Notes: a model not told the origin generated them from the letters alone. 64,000 nt of DNA from JBGPGW01 sp046349515 (GCA_046349515.1 JAXMCE010000004.1:62001-126000); one strand, 5' to 3'. Positions 1 through 9,114 are shown, numbered from the stretch's first letter. Program-made: numbers and translations.

Positions 1-1
1 C

Positions 2-310
2 AACGCCGACGAGGTCGTCAAGGCGCGCGCCAAGGAGAAATGGGCCTTCGCCGCCCACGACGACGAAGGCCGCCGCATCGCGGCGGATTGGTACAGTTGG
101 GTGGCCGAGCGCTATGCCGAGCTGATCGGCGCCATCGACGCAGCCGCCAATTCCCGGACGCGGCGCGTCCGCGCCGCCACGATGTATGCGCTGCTCGAAG
201 GCTCGGCGCCTTATTTCGGCAAGACCGGGCGCGCCGCCGGCGCGATTCCGGGCCTCGGCCAAGGCCTCGAAACGGCGGCGTTGGCGATCGCCCGGGGGCT
301 TGCGCGCTAG
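2..310 (+). CDS. 3' end of an unrecognised protein (partial)
   Basis: The reading frame is open from the window edge to a TAG at 308-310, giving 102 residues of a C-terminus; the start lies outside the window. The translation is soluble and alanine/arginine rich, with aromatic clusters (WYSW, AERYAEL) and a glycine-rich stretch near the end (GAIPGLGQGLE). I do not recognise the family and assign no function. It converges on ilvC: its TAG and the ilvC stop share the palindrome CTAG, so the two genes overlap by four bases with no room for a terminator between them. Confidence 0.6.
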   Translation, partial: NADEVVKARAKEKWAFAAHDDEGRRIAADWYSWVAERYAELIGAIDAAANSRTRRVRAATMYALLEGSAPYFGKTGRAAGAIPGLGQGLETAALAIARGLAR

Positions 311-1326
311 TTCCGCGCCTTGTCGACAAGCTTGTTCTTGGCGATCCACGGCATCATGGCGCGAAGCTTTTCGCCGACCTGCTCGATCGGATGGTCGGCC
401 GCGCGCCGGCGCATGGCCTTGAAGCTCGTCTGGCCGACTTCGTTTTCGAGCATCCAGTCGCGCGCAAAACGTCCCGATTGGATGTCATCGAGGATCCGCT
501 TCATCTCCTTCTTGGTCTCAGGCGTGATGACGCGCGGTCCCCTCGTGTATTCGCCGTATTCCGCGGTGTTCGAGATCGAGTAGTTCATGTTGGCGATGCC
601 GCCTTCGTAGATGAGGTCGACGATGAGCTTCACCTCATGCAGGCACTCGAAATAGGCCATCTCGGGCGCGTAGCCCGCATCGACCAGAGTCTCGTAGCCG
701 GCGCGGATCAGTTCGACGAGGCCGCCGCAGAGCACCACCTGCTCGCCGAAGAGATCCGTCTCGCACTCCTCGCGGAAGCTCGTTTCGATCACGCCGGCAC
801 GGCCGCCGCCGATGGCGGCCGCATAGGACAGGCCGATCTCCTGCGCGTTGCCCGAGGCGTTCTGCGCAACGGCAAGGAGGCATGGCACCCCGCCGCCCCG
901 CGCATACTCCGAGCGCACCGTGTGCCCCGGACCCTTGGGCGCCACCATGAAGACATCGAGGTCCGCCCGCGGCTCGATCAGATTGAAATGGATGTTCAAG
1001 CCATGGGCGAAGGCGATGGCCGTCCCCTGGCGCAGGTTCGGATGCATGTGATCGCGATAGAGCGCGCCCTGCCCTTCATCCGGTGTCGCGACCATCGACA
1101 CATCGGCCCATTTGGCCGCGGCCGAGGGATCGAGCACCTTGAACTGCGCCGCCTCCGCCTTCTTAGCGGAGGGTGAGCCGGGTCTTAGTGCGATCACGAT
1201 CTCCTTGACGCCGCTGTCGCGCATGTTGAGCGCGTGCGCATGGCCCTGGCTGCCGTATCCGAAGACAGCGACCTTCTTGTTCTTGATCAGATTGACGTCC
1301 GCATCCCGGTCGTAATACACGCGCAT
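307..1326 (-). CDS. ilvC: Ketol-acid reductoisomerase (NADP+)
   Basis: IlvC converts 2-acetolactate or 2-aceto-2-hydroxybutyrate to the dihydroxy acids of valine/isoleucine synthesis, using NADPH and Mg2+. The 339-residue length is that of the short class I enzyme. Visible landmarks are the N-terminal GYGSQGHAHALN Rossmann loop, VAPKGPGHTVR, the metal-binding segments DLFGEQ and ECLHEVKLIVDLIYEGG, and SISNTAEYG near the end. Two ATGs lie six bases apart. AAGGAG abuts the upstream ATG (1332) but sits six bases before the downstream one at 1326, which also gives the family's usual MRVYYD start, so I chose 1326. It is the last gene of an ilvI-ilvH-exporter-ilvC run. Confidence 0.97.
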   Translation of the reverse strand: MRVYYDRDADVNLIKNKKVAVFGYGSQGHAHALNMRDSGVKEIVIALRPGSPSAKKAEAAQFKVLDPSAAAKWADVSMVATPDEGQGALYRDHMHPNLRQGTAIAFAHGLNIHFNLIEPRADLDVFMVAPKGPGHTVRSEYARGGGVPCLLAVAQNASGNAQEIGLSYAAAIGGGRAGVIETSFREECETDLFGEQVVLCGGLVELIRAGYETLVDAGYAPEMAYFECLHEVKLIVDLIYEGGIANMNYSISNTAEYGEYTRGPRVITPETKKEMKRILDDIQSGRFARDWMLENEVGQTSFKAMRRRAADHPIEQVGEKLRAMMPWIAKNKLVDKARN

Positions 1327-1353
1327 GCCCATCTCCTTTTTTGTCTCCGCAGT

Positions 1354-1998
1354 CTAGCGCTCGGAGAGCATGATTCGAAGGCCAAGTGCGGCGATGACGC
1401 CGCCGGCCAGACGGTCGATCCAGACCTTGAAGCGGCCGTAAGTGCGTCGGGCCGCGCCAGTCGAAAAGACGAGCGCGACCACCGCATACCAGAGAAACTC
1501 GTTGGTGAAGACGGCCGCCAGCGTCGCCACCTTGAACCAGAGCGGCGGGTCCGGCGGCAACACCGCTGAAATGACGCTGCCGGTGAAGACAATCATTTTC
1601 GGGTTCGACACGGCCATGACGAAACCGTTCCAAGATGCCCCGAGACCCCGCGGATAGGCCTGGAGCGACGCATCATCCTTTTCCTCGCGCAGCGGTTGAG
1701 GCGCCGCCCTCCACAACATGATGCCGAGATAGAAGAGGTAGAGCCCACCCGCGAGCTTGAGCCCCAGGTAAAGCCATTCCGCCTCGCGCACGACCACCGC
1801 CAGGCCAAGCATGACGAGCGACACCCAGAAGAGCGCTGCGAACCCCATGCCCAGTGCCACGAAGACCCCCGCCTGGCGCGAGACGGCCACCGAAACACGG
1901 GCCGAATACACAAAGGCCGGCCCGGGACTCATGGCGCCGAGAATGTGAACGACGACGACCGAAGCGAAGGCAACCGCTAGGCTGGCCGGACCGCCCAC
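1354..1998 (-). CDS. LysE/RhtB-family amino acid exporter
   Basis: This 214-residue integral membrane protein has about six hydrophobic segments. It shows the family signatures SPGPAFVYSAR in the first helix region and NPKMIVF near the middle, both typical of LysE/RhtB/CadD translocators that export amino acids by proton exchange. It begins with GTG one base after the ilvH stop and ends 27 bases before ilvC, so it is very probably co-transcribed and translationally coupled with the ilv genes. The position suggests export of a branched-chain amino acid or a pathway intermediate; that substrate is inference, since sequence in this family does not predict substrate well. Confidence 0.88.
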   Translation of the reverse strand: MGGPASLAVAFASVVVVHILGAMSPGPAFVYSARVSVAVSRQAGVFVALGMGFAALFWVSLVMLGLAVVVREAEWLYLGLKLAGGLYLFYLGIMLWRAAPQPLREEKDDASLQAYPRGLGASWNGFVMAVSNPKMIVFTGSVISAVLPPDPPLWFKVATLAAVFTNEFLWYAVVALVFSTGAARRTYGRFKVWIDRLAGGVIAALGLRIMLSER

Positions 1999-1999
1999 T

Positions 2000-2527
2000 T
2001 CAGAACCCCTTCGGCCCGCGGGATATTGCGACGACGCCTGTCCTCGACACGTCGACCATGCCCAAGGGCTTCATGAGCTCGATGAACGCGTTGAGCTTCT
2101 CCTGCGCCCCCGTGACCTCGAAGACGAAGGACTCGCTGGTGCTGTCGATCACCCGCGCGCGAAAAACATCGGCGATGCGCAAGGATTCGACGCGCTTCTC
2201 ACCCGTGCCCGCCACCTTGACGAGCACCAGTTCGCGCTCGACATGCGGACCCTCGTCGGTCAAATCGTGGACCTTGTGCACGGGAACGAGACGCGAGAGT
2301 TGAGCCTTGATCTGCTCGATGACCATCGGTGTGCCGGAAGTGACGATCGTGATGCGCGACAGGCGCTCCTCGGCGTTCACTTCCGCGACAGTCAGGCTTT
2401 CGATGTTGTAGCCGCGGCCTGAAAAGAGACCGATGACGCGGGCGAGCACGCCCGGCTCGTTGTCCACAAGCACGGCAATCGTGTGCCGTTCCACCGTCCG
2501 CTCCACCCGTTCCCCCATGTCACCCAT
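2000..2527 (-). CDS. ilvH: Acetolactate synthase regulatory (small) subunit
   Basis: The 175-residue protein has an N-terminal ACT domain (HTIAVLVDNEPGVLARV, then GRGYNIESLTV) and the C-terminal IlvH domain ending with VVAISRG. It binds the large subunit, raises its activity and confers valine feedback inhibition in the family. It lies 60 bases after the large-subunit gene. Two in-frame ATGs, at 2527 and 2518, are both possible starts; neither has a strong ribosome binding site, so the first three residues are uncertain. Confidence 0.96.
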   Translation of the reverse strand: MGDMGERVERTVERHTIAVLVDNEPGVLARVIGLFSGRGYNIESLTVAEVNAEERLSRITIVTSGTPMVIEQIKAQLSRLVPVHKVHDLTDEGPHVERELVLVKVAGTGEKRVESLRIADVFRARVIDSTSESFVFEVTGAQEKLNAFIELMKPLGMVDVSRTGVVAISRGPKGF

Positions 2528-2587
2528 AGGCGCCCCGCCGGCGCTGCTCCATCCGGCGCGACGCTTGGGCGCGGCGCCGTTGCTGCC

Positions 2588-4348
2588 CTAGACCAGAACC
2601 ATCCCGTCTTCGGAGACCGGCTTCTTCGCCTCGTCCTCGGGCCCGAGAAGGATCTCGTTGTGCGCCGCCCCCGACGGGATCATGGGGAAGCAGTTTTCGG
2701 CCTTGTCCACGACGATGTCGGCGATGACCGCCCGGTCTGTGTCGATCATCTCCTTGATGACTCCGTCGACATCGCCCGGTTTGGTCGCGCGCAAGCCCAC
2801 GGCGCCGAACGCCTCCGCCAGCTTCACGAAGTCCGGCAGCGACTCCATGTAGCTCTCCGAATAGCGTCCTCCATGCAGCAGCTCCTGCCATTGGCGGACC
2901 ATGCCCATGTACTCGTTGTTGAGGATGAAGACTTTGACCGGCAGGCGATACTGCGCGATCGTCGACATTTCCTGGATGTTCATGAGGATGGACGCTTCGC
3001 CGGCGACATCGATGACGAGCGCCTTCGGGTGCGCGACCTGCACCCCCATGGCCGCCGGCAGACCGTAGCCCATGGTGCCGAGCCCGCCCGATGTCATCCA
3101 TCGATTCGGCTGCTCGAACCTGAGGAACTGCGCGGCCCACATCTGGTGCTGGCCGACCTCGGTCGTGATGTAGCAATCGCGGTCCTTGATGTGCTCATAA
3201 AGGCGCTGGAGCGCATACTGCGGTTTGATGAGCTCGGTGCTCGTGCGATAGCGAAGGCAATCGCGCTTGCGCCAGCCGTCGATCTCCGCCCACCACGCCT
3301 TGAGCGCCTTCTGGTCGACACGCGGCTGGCGCGCCTTCCAGATCTTGATCATGTCCTCGAGCACGTGCGCGGCGTCGCCGACAATGGGGATGTCGACCGG
3401 CACGTTCTTGTTGATCGAGGACGGATCGATGTCGACGTGGATCTTCTTGGAATTGGGCGCGAACGCCGAGAGCCGGCCCGTGACACGATCATCGAACCGC
3501 GCTCCGATGTTGATCATCACATCGCAGCCATGCATGGCCAGATTCGCCTCGAGCGTGCCGTGCATCCCCAGCATGCCCAGGAACTGGGGATCGGCCGCGG
3601 GAAACGCGCCGAGGCCCATGAGCGTCAGGGTGCAGGGAAATCCCGTGAGGCGCACGAACTGGGTAAGGAGCTTCGATGCCGCCGGGCCGGAATTGATGAC
3701 TCCGCCCCCGCAGTAGAAGATCGGCCGCTTGGCATTTGCCATGAGGTCGACCGCCTGCTCGATGCGCTTTGTGTCGCCCTTGGCTTGCGGCCGGTAGCTG
3801 CGGTGCTTGACGCGCTCGGCCGCGACATAAGGAGCCGGGCCCACGAGGATGTCCTTCGGCAGATCGATGACGACCGGGCCCGGCCGGCCGGTTCGCGCGA
3901 CATGGAATGCCTCGTGGACAACCCGCGCGAGGTCTGCCGGATCCTTGACGAGATAGTTGTGCTTCGTGCAGGGGCGCGTGATGCCGGTCGTATCGGCTTC
4001 CTGGAACGCGTCGTTGCCGATGAGATGCGTCGGAACCTGCCCGGTGAGGCACACGACGGGAATGCTGTCCATCAACGCATCGGTCAAGCCGGTCACCGCA
4101 TTGGTGGCACCCGGACCCGATGTCACAAGAACGACGCCAACCTTGCCGGTCGAACGCGCATAGCCTTCGGCCGCGTGGACGGCGCCTCCTTCCTGGCGCA
4201 CGAGGACGTGGCGCAGCGCGTTCTGCTTGAAGAGCGCGTCATAGATGGGAAGCACGGCCCCGCCGGGATAGCCGAAAATGACCTCGACGCCCTGATCGAC
4301 GAGGGCCCTGAGGACAACTTCGGAACCGGTCAACGGCTGGTCCGCCAC
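2588..4348 (-). CDS. ilvI: Acetolactate synthase catalytic (large) subunit
   Basis: This thiamine diphosphate and FAD-dependent enzyme condenses pyruvate with pyruvate or 2-oxobutyrate. All three domains are present: N-terminal TPP-PYR (FGYPGGAVLPIYDAL, VRQEGGAVHAAEGYAR), the central FAD-contacting domain, and the C-terminal TPP-PP domain (FILNNEYMGMVRQWQELLH). The metal-binding loop reads AGEAS where many homologues have GDAS/GDGS, a substitution I recall from other alphaproteobacteria. I prefer the GTG at 4348 (586 residues): GGGGAG lies eight bases upstream and it removes a non-homologous N-terminus. An in-frame ATG at 4408 would add 20 residues. The gene heads the ilvIH-exporter-ilvC transcription unit. 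Confidence 0.96.
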   Translation of the reverse strand: MADQPLTGSEVVLRALVDQGVEVIFGYPGGAVLPIYDALFKQNALRHVLVRQEGGAVHAAEGYARSTGKVGVVLVTSGPGATNAVTGLTDALMDSIPVVCLTGQVPTHLIGNDAFQEADTTGITRPCTKHNYLVKDPADLARVVHEAFHVARTGRPGPVVIDLPKDILVGPAPYVAAERVKHRSYRPQAKGDTKRIEQAVDLMANAKRPIFYCGGGVINSGPAASKLLTQFVRLTGFPCTLTLMGLGAFPAADPQFLGMLGMHGTLEANLAMHGCDVMINIGARFDDRVTGRLSAFAPNSKKIHVDIDPSSINKNVPVDIPIVGDAAHVLEDMIKIWKARQPRVDQKALKAWWAEIDGWRKRDCLRYRTSTELIKPQYALQRLYEHIKDRDCYITTEVGQHQMWAAQFLRFEQPNRWMTSGGLGTMGYGLPAAMGVQVAHPKALVIDVAGEASILMNIQEMSTIAQYRLPVKVFILNNEYMGMVRQWQELLHGGRYSESYMESLPDFVKLAEAFGAVGLRATKPGDVDGVIKEMIDTDRAVIADIVVDKAENCFPMIPSGAAHNEILLGPEDEAKKPVSEDGMVLV

Positions 4349-4462
4349 GACACACACTCCCCGTTTCGCAAAAAAGACATTTCTGCCCGCTCCCGCCGTC
4401 CTGGACACGCCGGAAGGGGCGAAACGCGCGGTAATCCGCGGTGTTTCCAGAAAGCTAGACGT

Positions 4463-5398
4463 TCACCCGTGCCCGGTCAACCGCCCGCGCCATCCATGAA
4501 ATACGTTAACCATCATTCCCGCGTCCGGCCGGTCCAGCACAAGGTCGAACGACATCTGGTGACGGAACCAGGTCGACTGGCGCTTCACATAACGGCGTGT
4601 GGCCGTCTGCGCGGCGATGATGGCCTCCTCGAGCGCGGCCGTTCCGCCCAAATGGGCCAAGAGTTCACGCACCCCCAACGCTTTCATGATCGGAACGTCC
4701 GGCTCGAGATCGAGGTCCTTGAGCGCACGCACCTCCTCGAGCGCACCCTTGGCGATCATGCGCCGGAACCGCTCGTCGCACGCGGCATGAAGTGCCGCGC
4801 GGGGTGGTGCCAAGAGAACTTTAAAGACGTCGAGCGTCGAGTGTTCACCGCCTTGCCGCTGCCAATCGGACAACGGCCGGCCCGTCGCTTCGACGACCTC
4901 CCAGGCCCTGAGGACACGCTGAGTGTCGCCAGGTGCTATGCGGCCAGCGGCAACCGGATCGCGTTCCGCAAGTTCGGCATGGAACGCCTCACCGCCGATC
5001 GCCGCCCGCCGGTCCCTCGCGCGGACTCTCACCTCATGTGGAATGGGGGGTACGGGTGCGAGCCCTTCGATGAGAGCCTTGAAGTACAGTCCTGTCCCTC
5101 CGACGAGAATTGGAAGACGCCCCGCCGCGTGACTCACCGCGATCTCGGTCAGCGCCATCCTCCGCCATCGCGCGGCCGTGCAGGGCTCGTGCGCGCCGAG
5201 AACGCCGAACAGGCGGTGCGGCACTCGCTGTTCGGCGTCGGCATCCGGACGTGCGGTCAAGACCAAGAGTTCGCGATAAATCTGCATGCTGTCGGCATTG
5301 ATGATCGTACCGCCGAGCGCCTCCGCCACGGCAAGCGACAGCTGCGATTTGCCGCTGCCGGTCGGCCCTGCAAGGATGACCGTCTGCACTCTCGTCAT
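4463..5398 (-). CDS. miaA: tRNA dimethylallyltransferase
   Basis: MiaA transfers the dimethylallyl group to N6 of A37 in tRNAs that read codons starting with U. The 311-residue protein opens with the P-loop GPTGSGKS at residues 11-18, followed by NADSMQIYR and GGTGLYFKAL, and ends with the RRYVKRQSTWFRHQ segment characteristic of the family. The ATG at 5398 is chosen because it places the P-loop at the usual distance and leaves about 80 bases to the divergent serB; a longer frame back to 5497 would run into serB. The stop lies 114 bases upstream of ilvI on the same strand. Confidence 0.96.
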   Translation of the reverse strand: MTRVQTVILAGPTGSGKSQLSLAVAEALGGTIINADSMQIYRELLVLTARPDADAEQRVPHRLFGVLGAHEPCTAARWRRMALTEIAVSHAAGRLPILVGGTGLYFKALIEGLAPVPPIPHEVRVRARDRRAAIGGEAFHAELAERDPVAAGRIAPGDTQRVLRAWEVVEATGRPLSDWQRQGGEHSTLDVFKVLLAPPRAALHAACDERFRRMIAKGALEEVRALKDLDLEPDVPIMKALGVRELLAHLGGTAALEEAIIAAQTATRRYVKRQSTWFRHQMSFDLVLDRPDAGMMVNVFHGWRGRLTGHG

Positions 5399-5478
5399 GG
5401 ACGCGCCGGACTTGCCAGGACGCGCGTCACACTCCACCTTGGGCGCGCGGATAGAGACTCGAGGCACCAGGCGCCTGC

Positions 5479-6381
5479 ATGAATCACGTCGCGACACTCA
5501 TCGGCAATCCCGAGCGCGCACCGCTCGAGAGCACCCATATCGAGGCCGCGGCGGCGGCCTTGCGCGCGCAGGGCGCCGCCGTCGAGGCACCCGACTGGCT
5601 TGGGGAGCGCGAGGCTTGCGACGTGCCCTTCACCGGCTTGCCGTCCGATGCGGCGCTCGCCGCACTGCGTCGGAGCCTCAGGGACAATCCCATCGACATC
5701 GCGATCCAGCCCGTATCGGGCCGACGCAAGGCCATCCTCGTTGCCGACATGGATTCGACGATGATCACCAGCGAGTCGCTCGACGAGTTGGCGGTCCATG
5801 CGGGCGTCGGGGATGAGGTGAAAGCGATCACGGCGCGCTCCATGAATGGCGAAATCGACTTCCGCGAGGCGCTCAAGGTCCGCGTTGCCATGCTGAAGGG
5901 CCTGCCCACCTCGGCTCTCGAGGATGTCGCTCGCGGCATCGTCCCGACGGCGGGTGCCGCGACCCTTATTGCGACCATGCGGGCATCGGGGGCTTACACG
6001 GTCCTCGTCACGGGCGGTTTCAGTTACTTCAGCACGCGCGTCTGCCGCCAGCTTGGATTCGATCGTGGCGTCGCGAACGTCCTCGAGATCGTCGATGGCC
6101 AATTGACGGGGCGGCTCGTCGAGCCTGTCCTCACGCGCGATGGCAAGCGGCAGACTCTTCTCGATATCGCGGCGGAGCGCCGCGTCTCTCTCGACGCGAC
6201 GCTCGCGGTCGGCGATGGGGCGAACGATCTCGAGATGATCAGGACGGCGGGAATGGGCGTCGCGTTCCGGGCCAAGCCGGTCGTGGCCTCTGTGGCCCGC
6301 ACCCGGGTCGATCACGGCGACCTCACGGCACTCCTGTTTTTCCAAGGCTACAGGCGCCGCGAATTCCGAAACGCGGCCTGA
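5479..6381 (+). CDS. serB: Phosphoserine phosphatase
   Basis: SerB performs the last step of serine synthesis, hydrolysing O-phosphoserine. It is a HAD hydrolase of 300 residues. Motif I is DMDST with the nucleophile Asp90 and general acid Asp92; motif II is the VTGGFSYF segment; motif IV is VGDGANDLEM. The first 80 residues form the usual N-terminal extension before the catalytic core. It is divergent from miaA and convergent with degP, whose stop is only about 11 bases away. Confidence 0.96.
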   Translation: MNHVATLIGNPERAPLESTHIEAAAAALRAQGAAVEAPDWLGEREACDVPFTGLPSDAALAALRRSLRDNPIDIAIQPVSGRRKAILVADMDSTMITSESLDELAVHAGVGDEVKAITARSMNGEIDFREALKVRVAMLKGLPTSALEDVARGIVPTAGAATLIATMRASGAYTVLVTGGFSYFSTRVCRQLGFDRGVANVLEIVDGQLTGRLVEPVLTRDGKRQTLLDIAAERRVSLDATLAVGDGANDLEMIRTAGMGVAFRAKPVVASVARTRVDHGDLTALLFFQGYRRREFRNAA

Positions 6382-6392
6382 GATCGCCTTGC

Positions 6393-7892
6393 TCAGCTCT
6401 TGTCGACGCGAAGGACGATGAAGGCCTGCTGCCCGCCGCGACCCGACCGGTCCACGAGGATCAAGACGTTCTTCCGGCCTTCCTTGCGCACTTCGGCCAG
6501 CTTGGCCTGAACTTGGGCCGGTGTCGTCACTTTGTCCTGTTCGACCTGAAGGATCACGTCGCCCGGATTGACGCCCTTCTCCGCCGCGTTGCTGCCGCCC
6601 GCGACGGCCGTGACCAGCACGCCGTTCACGTCTTTCGCGATCTCGAATCGCTCGCGGAGCTCGGCCGTCAGAGTCTGCATGGTCATGCCGAGCTCCGATA
6701 CGCCGCCGCGCTCCTCGGCCGGTTCCTTCTTGGCCGGCGCCGAGGCGACCTGCTCGGTCTCGGTGAGCTCGCCGAGCTCGACCATCACCGTCGATTCCTT
6801 TCCCTTGCGCCAAATCACCACGGGAACCTTCTTGCCGATGGGCGTTTCCGCGACCACCTGCGGCAACTGGCGCATGCGACGGATGTCCTTCCCGTCGAAC
6901 GACACGATGACGTCGCCGGCCTGGACGCCGGCCTTCTTCGCGGGACTCCCGTCGCTCACGCTCGCGACGAGCGCGCCGCGCGTGGCGCCGAGGCCAAGGT
7001 TCTCCGCGATTTCGTCGTTCACTGTTTGGATGTGCACGCCGAGCCACCCGCGTCGCGTGCGTCCGAACTCGCGGAGCTGCTGGATGACTGGACGCACCTG
7101 GGACGACGGAATGGCAAAGCCAATGCCGATGCTGCCGCCGGACGGCGAATAGATCGCCGTATTCACCCCGATCACCTCGCCCTTCATGTTGAACATGGGC
7201 CCGCCCGAATTGCCCTTGTTGATGGAGGCATCGGTCTGGATGAAGTCGTCGTAGGGACCCGCATGAATGTCGCGCCCGCGCGCGGAGACGATACCGGCCG
7301 TGACGCTGCCCCCGAGGCCGAACGGATTGCCGATGGCGATGACCCATTCTCCCACGCGGAGCACATTCGAATCGCCCCAGCGCGTCGCCGGCAGGGGCTT
7401 CGGCGACTCGACCTTGAGGAGGGCCAGGTCTGTCTTGGAATCCTTGCCGATGACCTTGGCCGGCAGGGACTTGTCGTCATTGAGGATGACGTTGATCTCG
7501 TCGGCTCCTTCGATCACGTGGTTGTTGGTCACCACGTAGCCCGTAGGATCGATGATGAATCCCGAGCCAAGCGATGTCGCACGGCGGGGCTGGTTGTCCT
7601 GCTGGCCGCGCCGCTCGAAGAAATCCTTGAAGAATTCCTCGAAGGGCGAACCGGGAGGGAATTGCGGCATGTCAGGCCCGCGCTGGGCGCCCTTGACCGT
7701 CTGGCTCGTCGATATGTTGACGACGGATGGCAGAAGCTTCTCGGCCAAGTCCGCGAAGTTCTCCGGCGCGGTCCGGGCGGGTGCGGTCCCAGCGAGAAGC
7801 AGGCTGGCCACCATCCCGCCGATGATGGACGCCCAAATCTTGTTCCGACGCGCGCGCGGCCGTGCCCGGCGTCCCTCGGTGAATTCCTGCAC
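6393..7892 (-). CDS. degP: Do-family periplasmic serine protease/chaperone
   Basis: This periplasmic protein quality control protease has 499 residues when read from the GTG at 7892, which has TGGAG seven bases upstream and puts an Arg-rich n-region and a hydrophobic core (SIIGGMVASLLLAG) at the N-terminus as a signal sequence. The catalytic triad is His125 (TNNHVIEG), Asp155 (KTDLALLK) and Ser229 (GNSGGP). Two PDZ domains follow, one with GWLGVHIQ and one around GVLVTAVAGGSNAAEKGVNPGD. In-frame ATGs at 7943 and 7973 could give longer forms. It is the distal gene of an hflK-hflC-DUF2065-degP run, an arrangement common in alphaproteobacteria. DegQ-type function cannot be excluded. Confidence 0.95.
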   Translation of the reverse strand: MQEFTEGRRARPRARRNKIWASIIGGMVASLLLAGTAPARTAPENFADLAEKLLPSVVNISTSQTVKGAQRGPDMPQFPPGSPFEEFFKDFFERRGQQDNQPRRATSLGSGFIIDPTGYVVTNNHVIEGADEINVILNDDKSLPAKVIGKDSKTDLALLKVESPKPLPATRWGDSNVLRVGEWVIAIGNPFGLGGSVTAGIVSARGRDIHAGPYDDFIQTDASINKGNSGGPMFNMKGEVIGVNTAIYSPSGGSIGIGFAIPSSQVRPVIQQLREFGRTRRGWLGVHIQTVNDEIAENLGLGATRGALVASVSDGSPAKKAGVQAGDVIVSFDGKDIRRMRQLPQVVAETPIGKKVPVVIWRKGKESTVMVELGELTETEQVASAPAKKEPAEERGGVSELGMTMQTLTAELRERFEIAKDVNGVLVTAVAGGSNAAEKGVNPGDVILQVEQDKVTTPAQVQAKLAEVRKEGRKNVLILVDRSGRGGQQAFIVLRVDKS

Positions 7893-8020
7893 GATCAAGC
7901 TCCAGAGCGATCCCGAGCGGGCATTCTCGCACGCCCGCGCCATCCATGTAAGGCCCGTCGCAGACGCTATCAAGAGATCGCAAGCGATCTCAATACATTA
8001 TGGGTTAACGCCCGGACGCC

Positions 8021-8206
8021 TCAGCTGCGCGCAAGCCAAACGATGATGACGCCGATCACGGCCGCCGCAAGCCCGGCCGCCCGAAGCGTGCCGGCCGAAA
8101 GGGTCCCGAACCTCGCCATCAGCCGCTTCATGCACTCGGGCGCCGCGGCATAGACGATCCCCTCGATCACCAAGACGAGACCGAGAGCGGCCAGGAAATC
8201 GCTCAT
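8021..8206 (-). CDS. DUF2065 (YjeT-like) small membrane protein
   Basis: A 61-residue protein with two hydrophobic segments (ALGLVLVIEGIVYAA and AAGLAAAVIGVIIVWLA) separated by a short charged loop with a Cys-Met pair. This matches the DUF2065/YjeT family, found next to hflC in many proteobacteria and of unknown role. It lies 29 bases after hflC on the same strand and about 130 bases before degP, so it probably belongs to the same transcript. Confidence 0.82.
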   Translation of the reverse strand: MSDFLAALGLVLVIEGIVYAAAPECMKRLMARFGTLSAGTLRAAGLAAAVIGVIIVWLARS

Positions 8207-8235
8207 GGGCGCTGGATGCTCGACACCCGCCGTGC

Positions 8236-9114
8236 CTAGCGCTTGCCATGCCCTTCCGTGTCGCCGAAGTAGCGGAAGAATTCGCTGTTCGGCGTCAAAA
8301 CGAAGGTGGTGTCATCGCTTCGGATCGCCTCGCGATAGGCGGCCATGGAACGGAAAAAATCGAAGAAGTGCGGATCGACCCCGTAGGCCCTGTTGTAGGT
8401 CTTGGTCGCCTCGCCATCGCCCTGTCCGCGCAATGCCTCGGATTCCCGGAAGGCCTCGGCACGGATGACCGTGGCCTCGCGCTCGGCCGAAGAGCGGATC
8501 TGCTGGGCGCGCTCGAAGCCTTGGGCCCGGAATTCTGCCGCTTCGCGCTCGCGTTCGGTGCGCATGCGCGCGAAGACCGCTTGACGCGTCTGGTCGGGCA
8601 GATCGGCGCGCCGGATGCGCACGTCGATCAACTCGATGCCGAAAATTTGCGCCTTCGCCGCAACCGCCCGCAGCATCTCGTCCTGGATCTGGGTTCGCTC
8701 GACGGACAGAACTTGCGAAAGGGTCACGTTGCCCAGGATATCGCGCACCGCGCCCTTGAGCGTCGGCCGCAGATTGTCCTGCAGGTTCGCCTCATTGCGC
8801 ACCGTCTGATAGAACTTGAGCGGATCGATGATTCGGTAGCGCGCATAGGCGTTAACCTCGAGCGGCTTCTGATCCGCGAGGATGAGCGATTCGACGGGCG
8901 GATCGAGCGAGAGGATGCGCTGATCGAAGTATTCGACGTTCTGCACGAACGGAAGCTTGGCCTTGAGCCCTGGCTCGGAAATGACCCGAACGGGCGCACC
9001 GAACTGCAGCACGATCGCCTGCTCGGCCTGGCGGACCGTGAACAACACGCTTGAGACCAGGATGATGACGGCGACGGCAGCGACCGCCGCGAGCAGCAGG
9101 ATTCGCCGGCTCAT
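8236..9114 (-). CDS. hflC: FtsH protease modulator HflC
   Basis: HflC, an inner-membrane band-7/SPFH protein with its bulk in the periplasm, forms a large complex with HflK around the FtsH AAA protease and limits its access to membrane substrates. The 292-residue protein has one N-terminal transmembrane segment (LLLAAVAAVAVIILVSSVLF) followed by the SPFH domain and an Arg/Glu-rich helical region (RMRTEREREAAEFRAQG). Its ATG overlaps the hflK stop by four bases (ATGA), indicating translational coupling. Confidence 0.96.
   Translation of the reverse strand: MSRRILLLAAVAAVAVIILVSSVLFTVRQAEQAIVLQFGAPVRVISEPGLKAKLPFVQNVEYFDQRILSLDPPVESLILADQKPLEVNAYARYRIIDPLKFYQTVRNEANLQDNLRPTLKGAVRDILGNVTLSQVLSVERTQIQDEMLRAVAAKAQIFGIELIDVRIRRADLPDQTRQAVFARMRTEREREAAEFRAQGFERAQQIRSSAEREATVIRAEAFRESEALRGQGDGEATKTYNRAYGVDPHFFDFFRSMAAYREAIRSDDTTFVLTPNSEFFRYFGDTEGHGKR

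Noticed and set aside
2483..5482. A 999-residue open frame on the plus strand
   Set aside because: It lies antisense to ilvH, ilvI and miaA, which are unmistakable. Its sequence is Arg/His/Asp-rich without domains, as expected for the antisense of GC-rich genes.
5395..7347. A 650-residue open frame on the minus strand
   Set aside because: It overlaps serB antisense and degP in another frame; both have complete catalytic motifs. The translation is low-complexity Arg/Gly.
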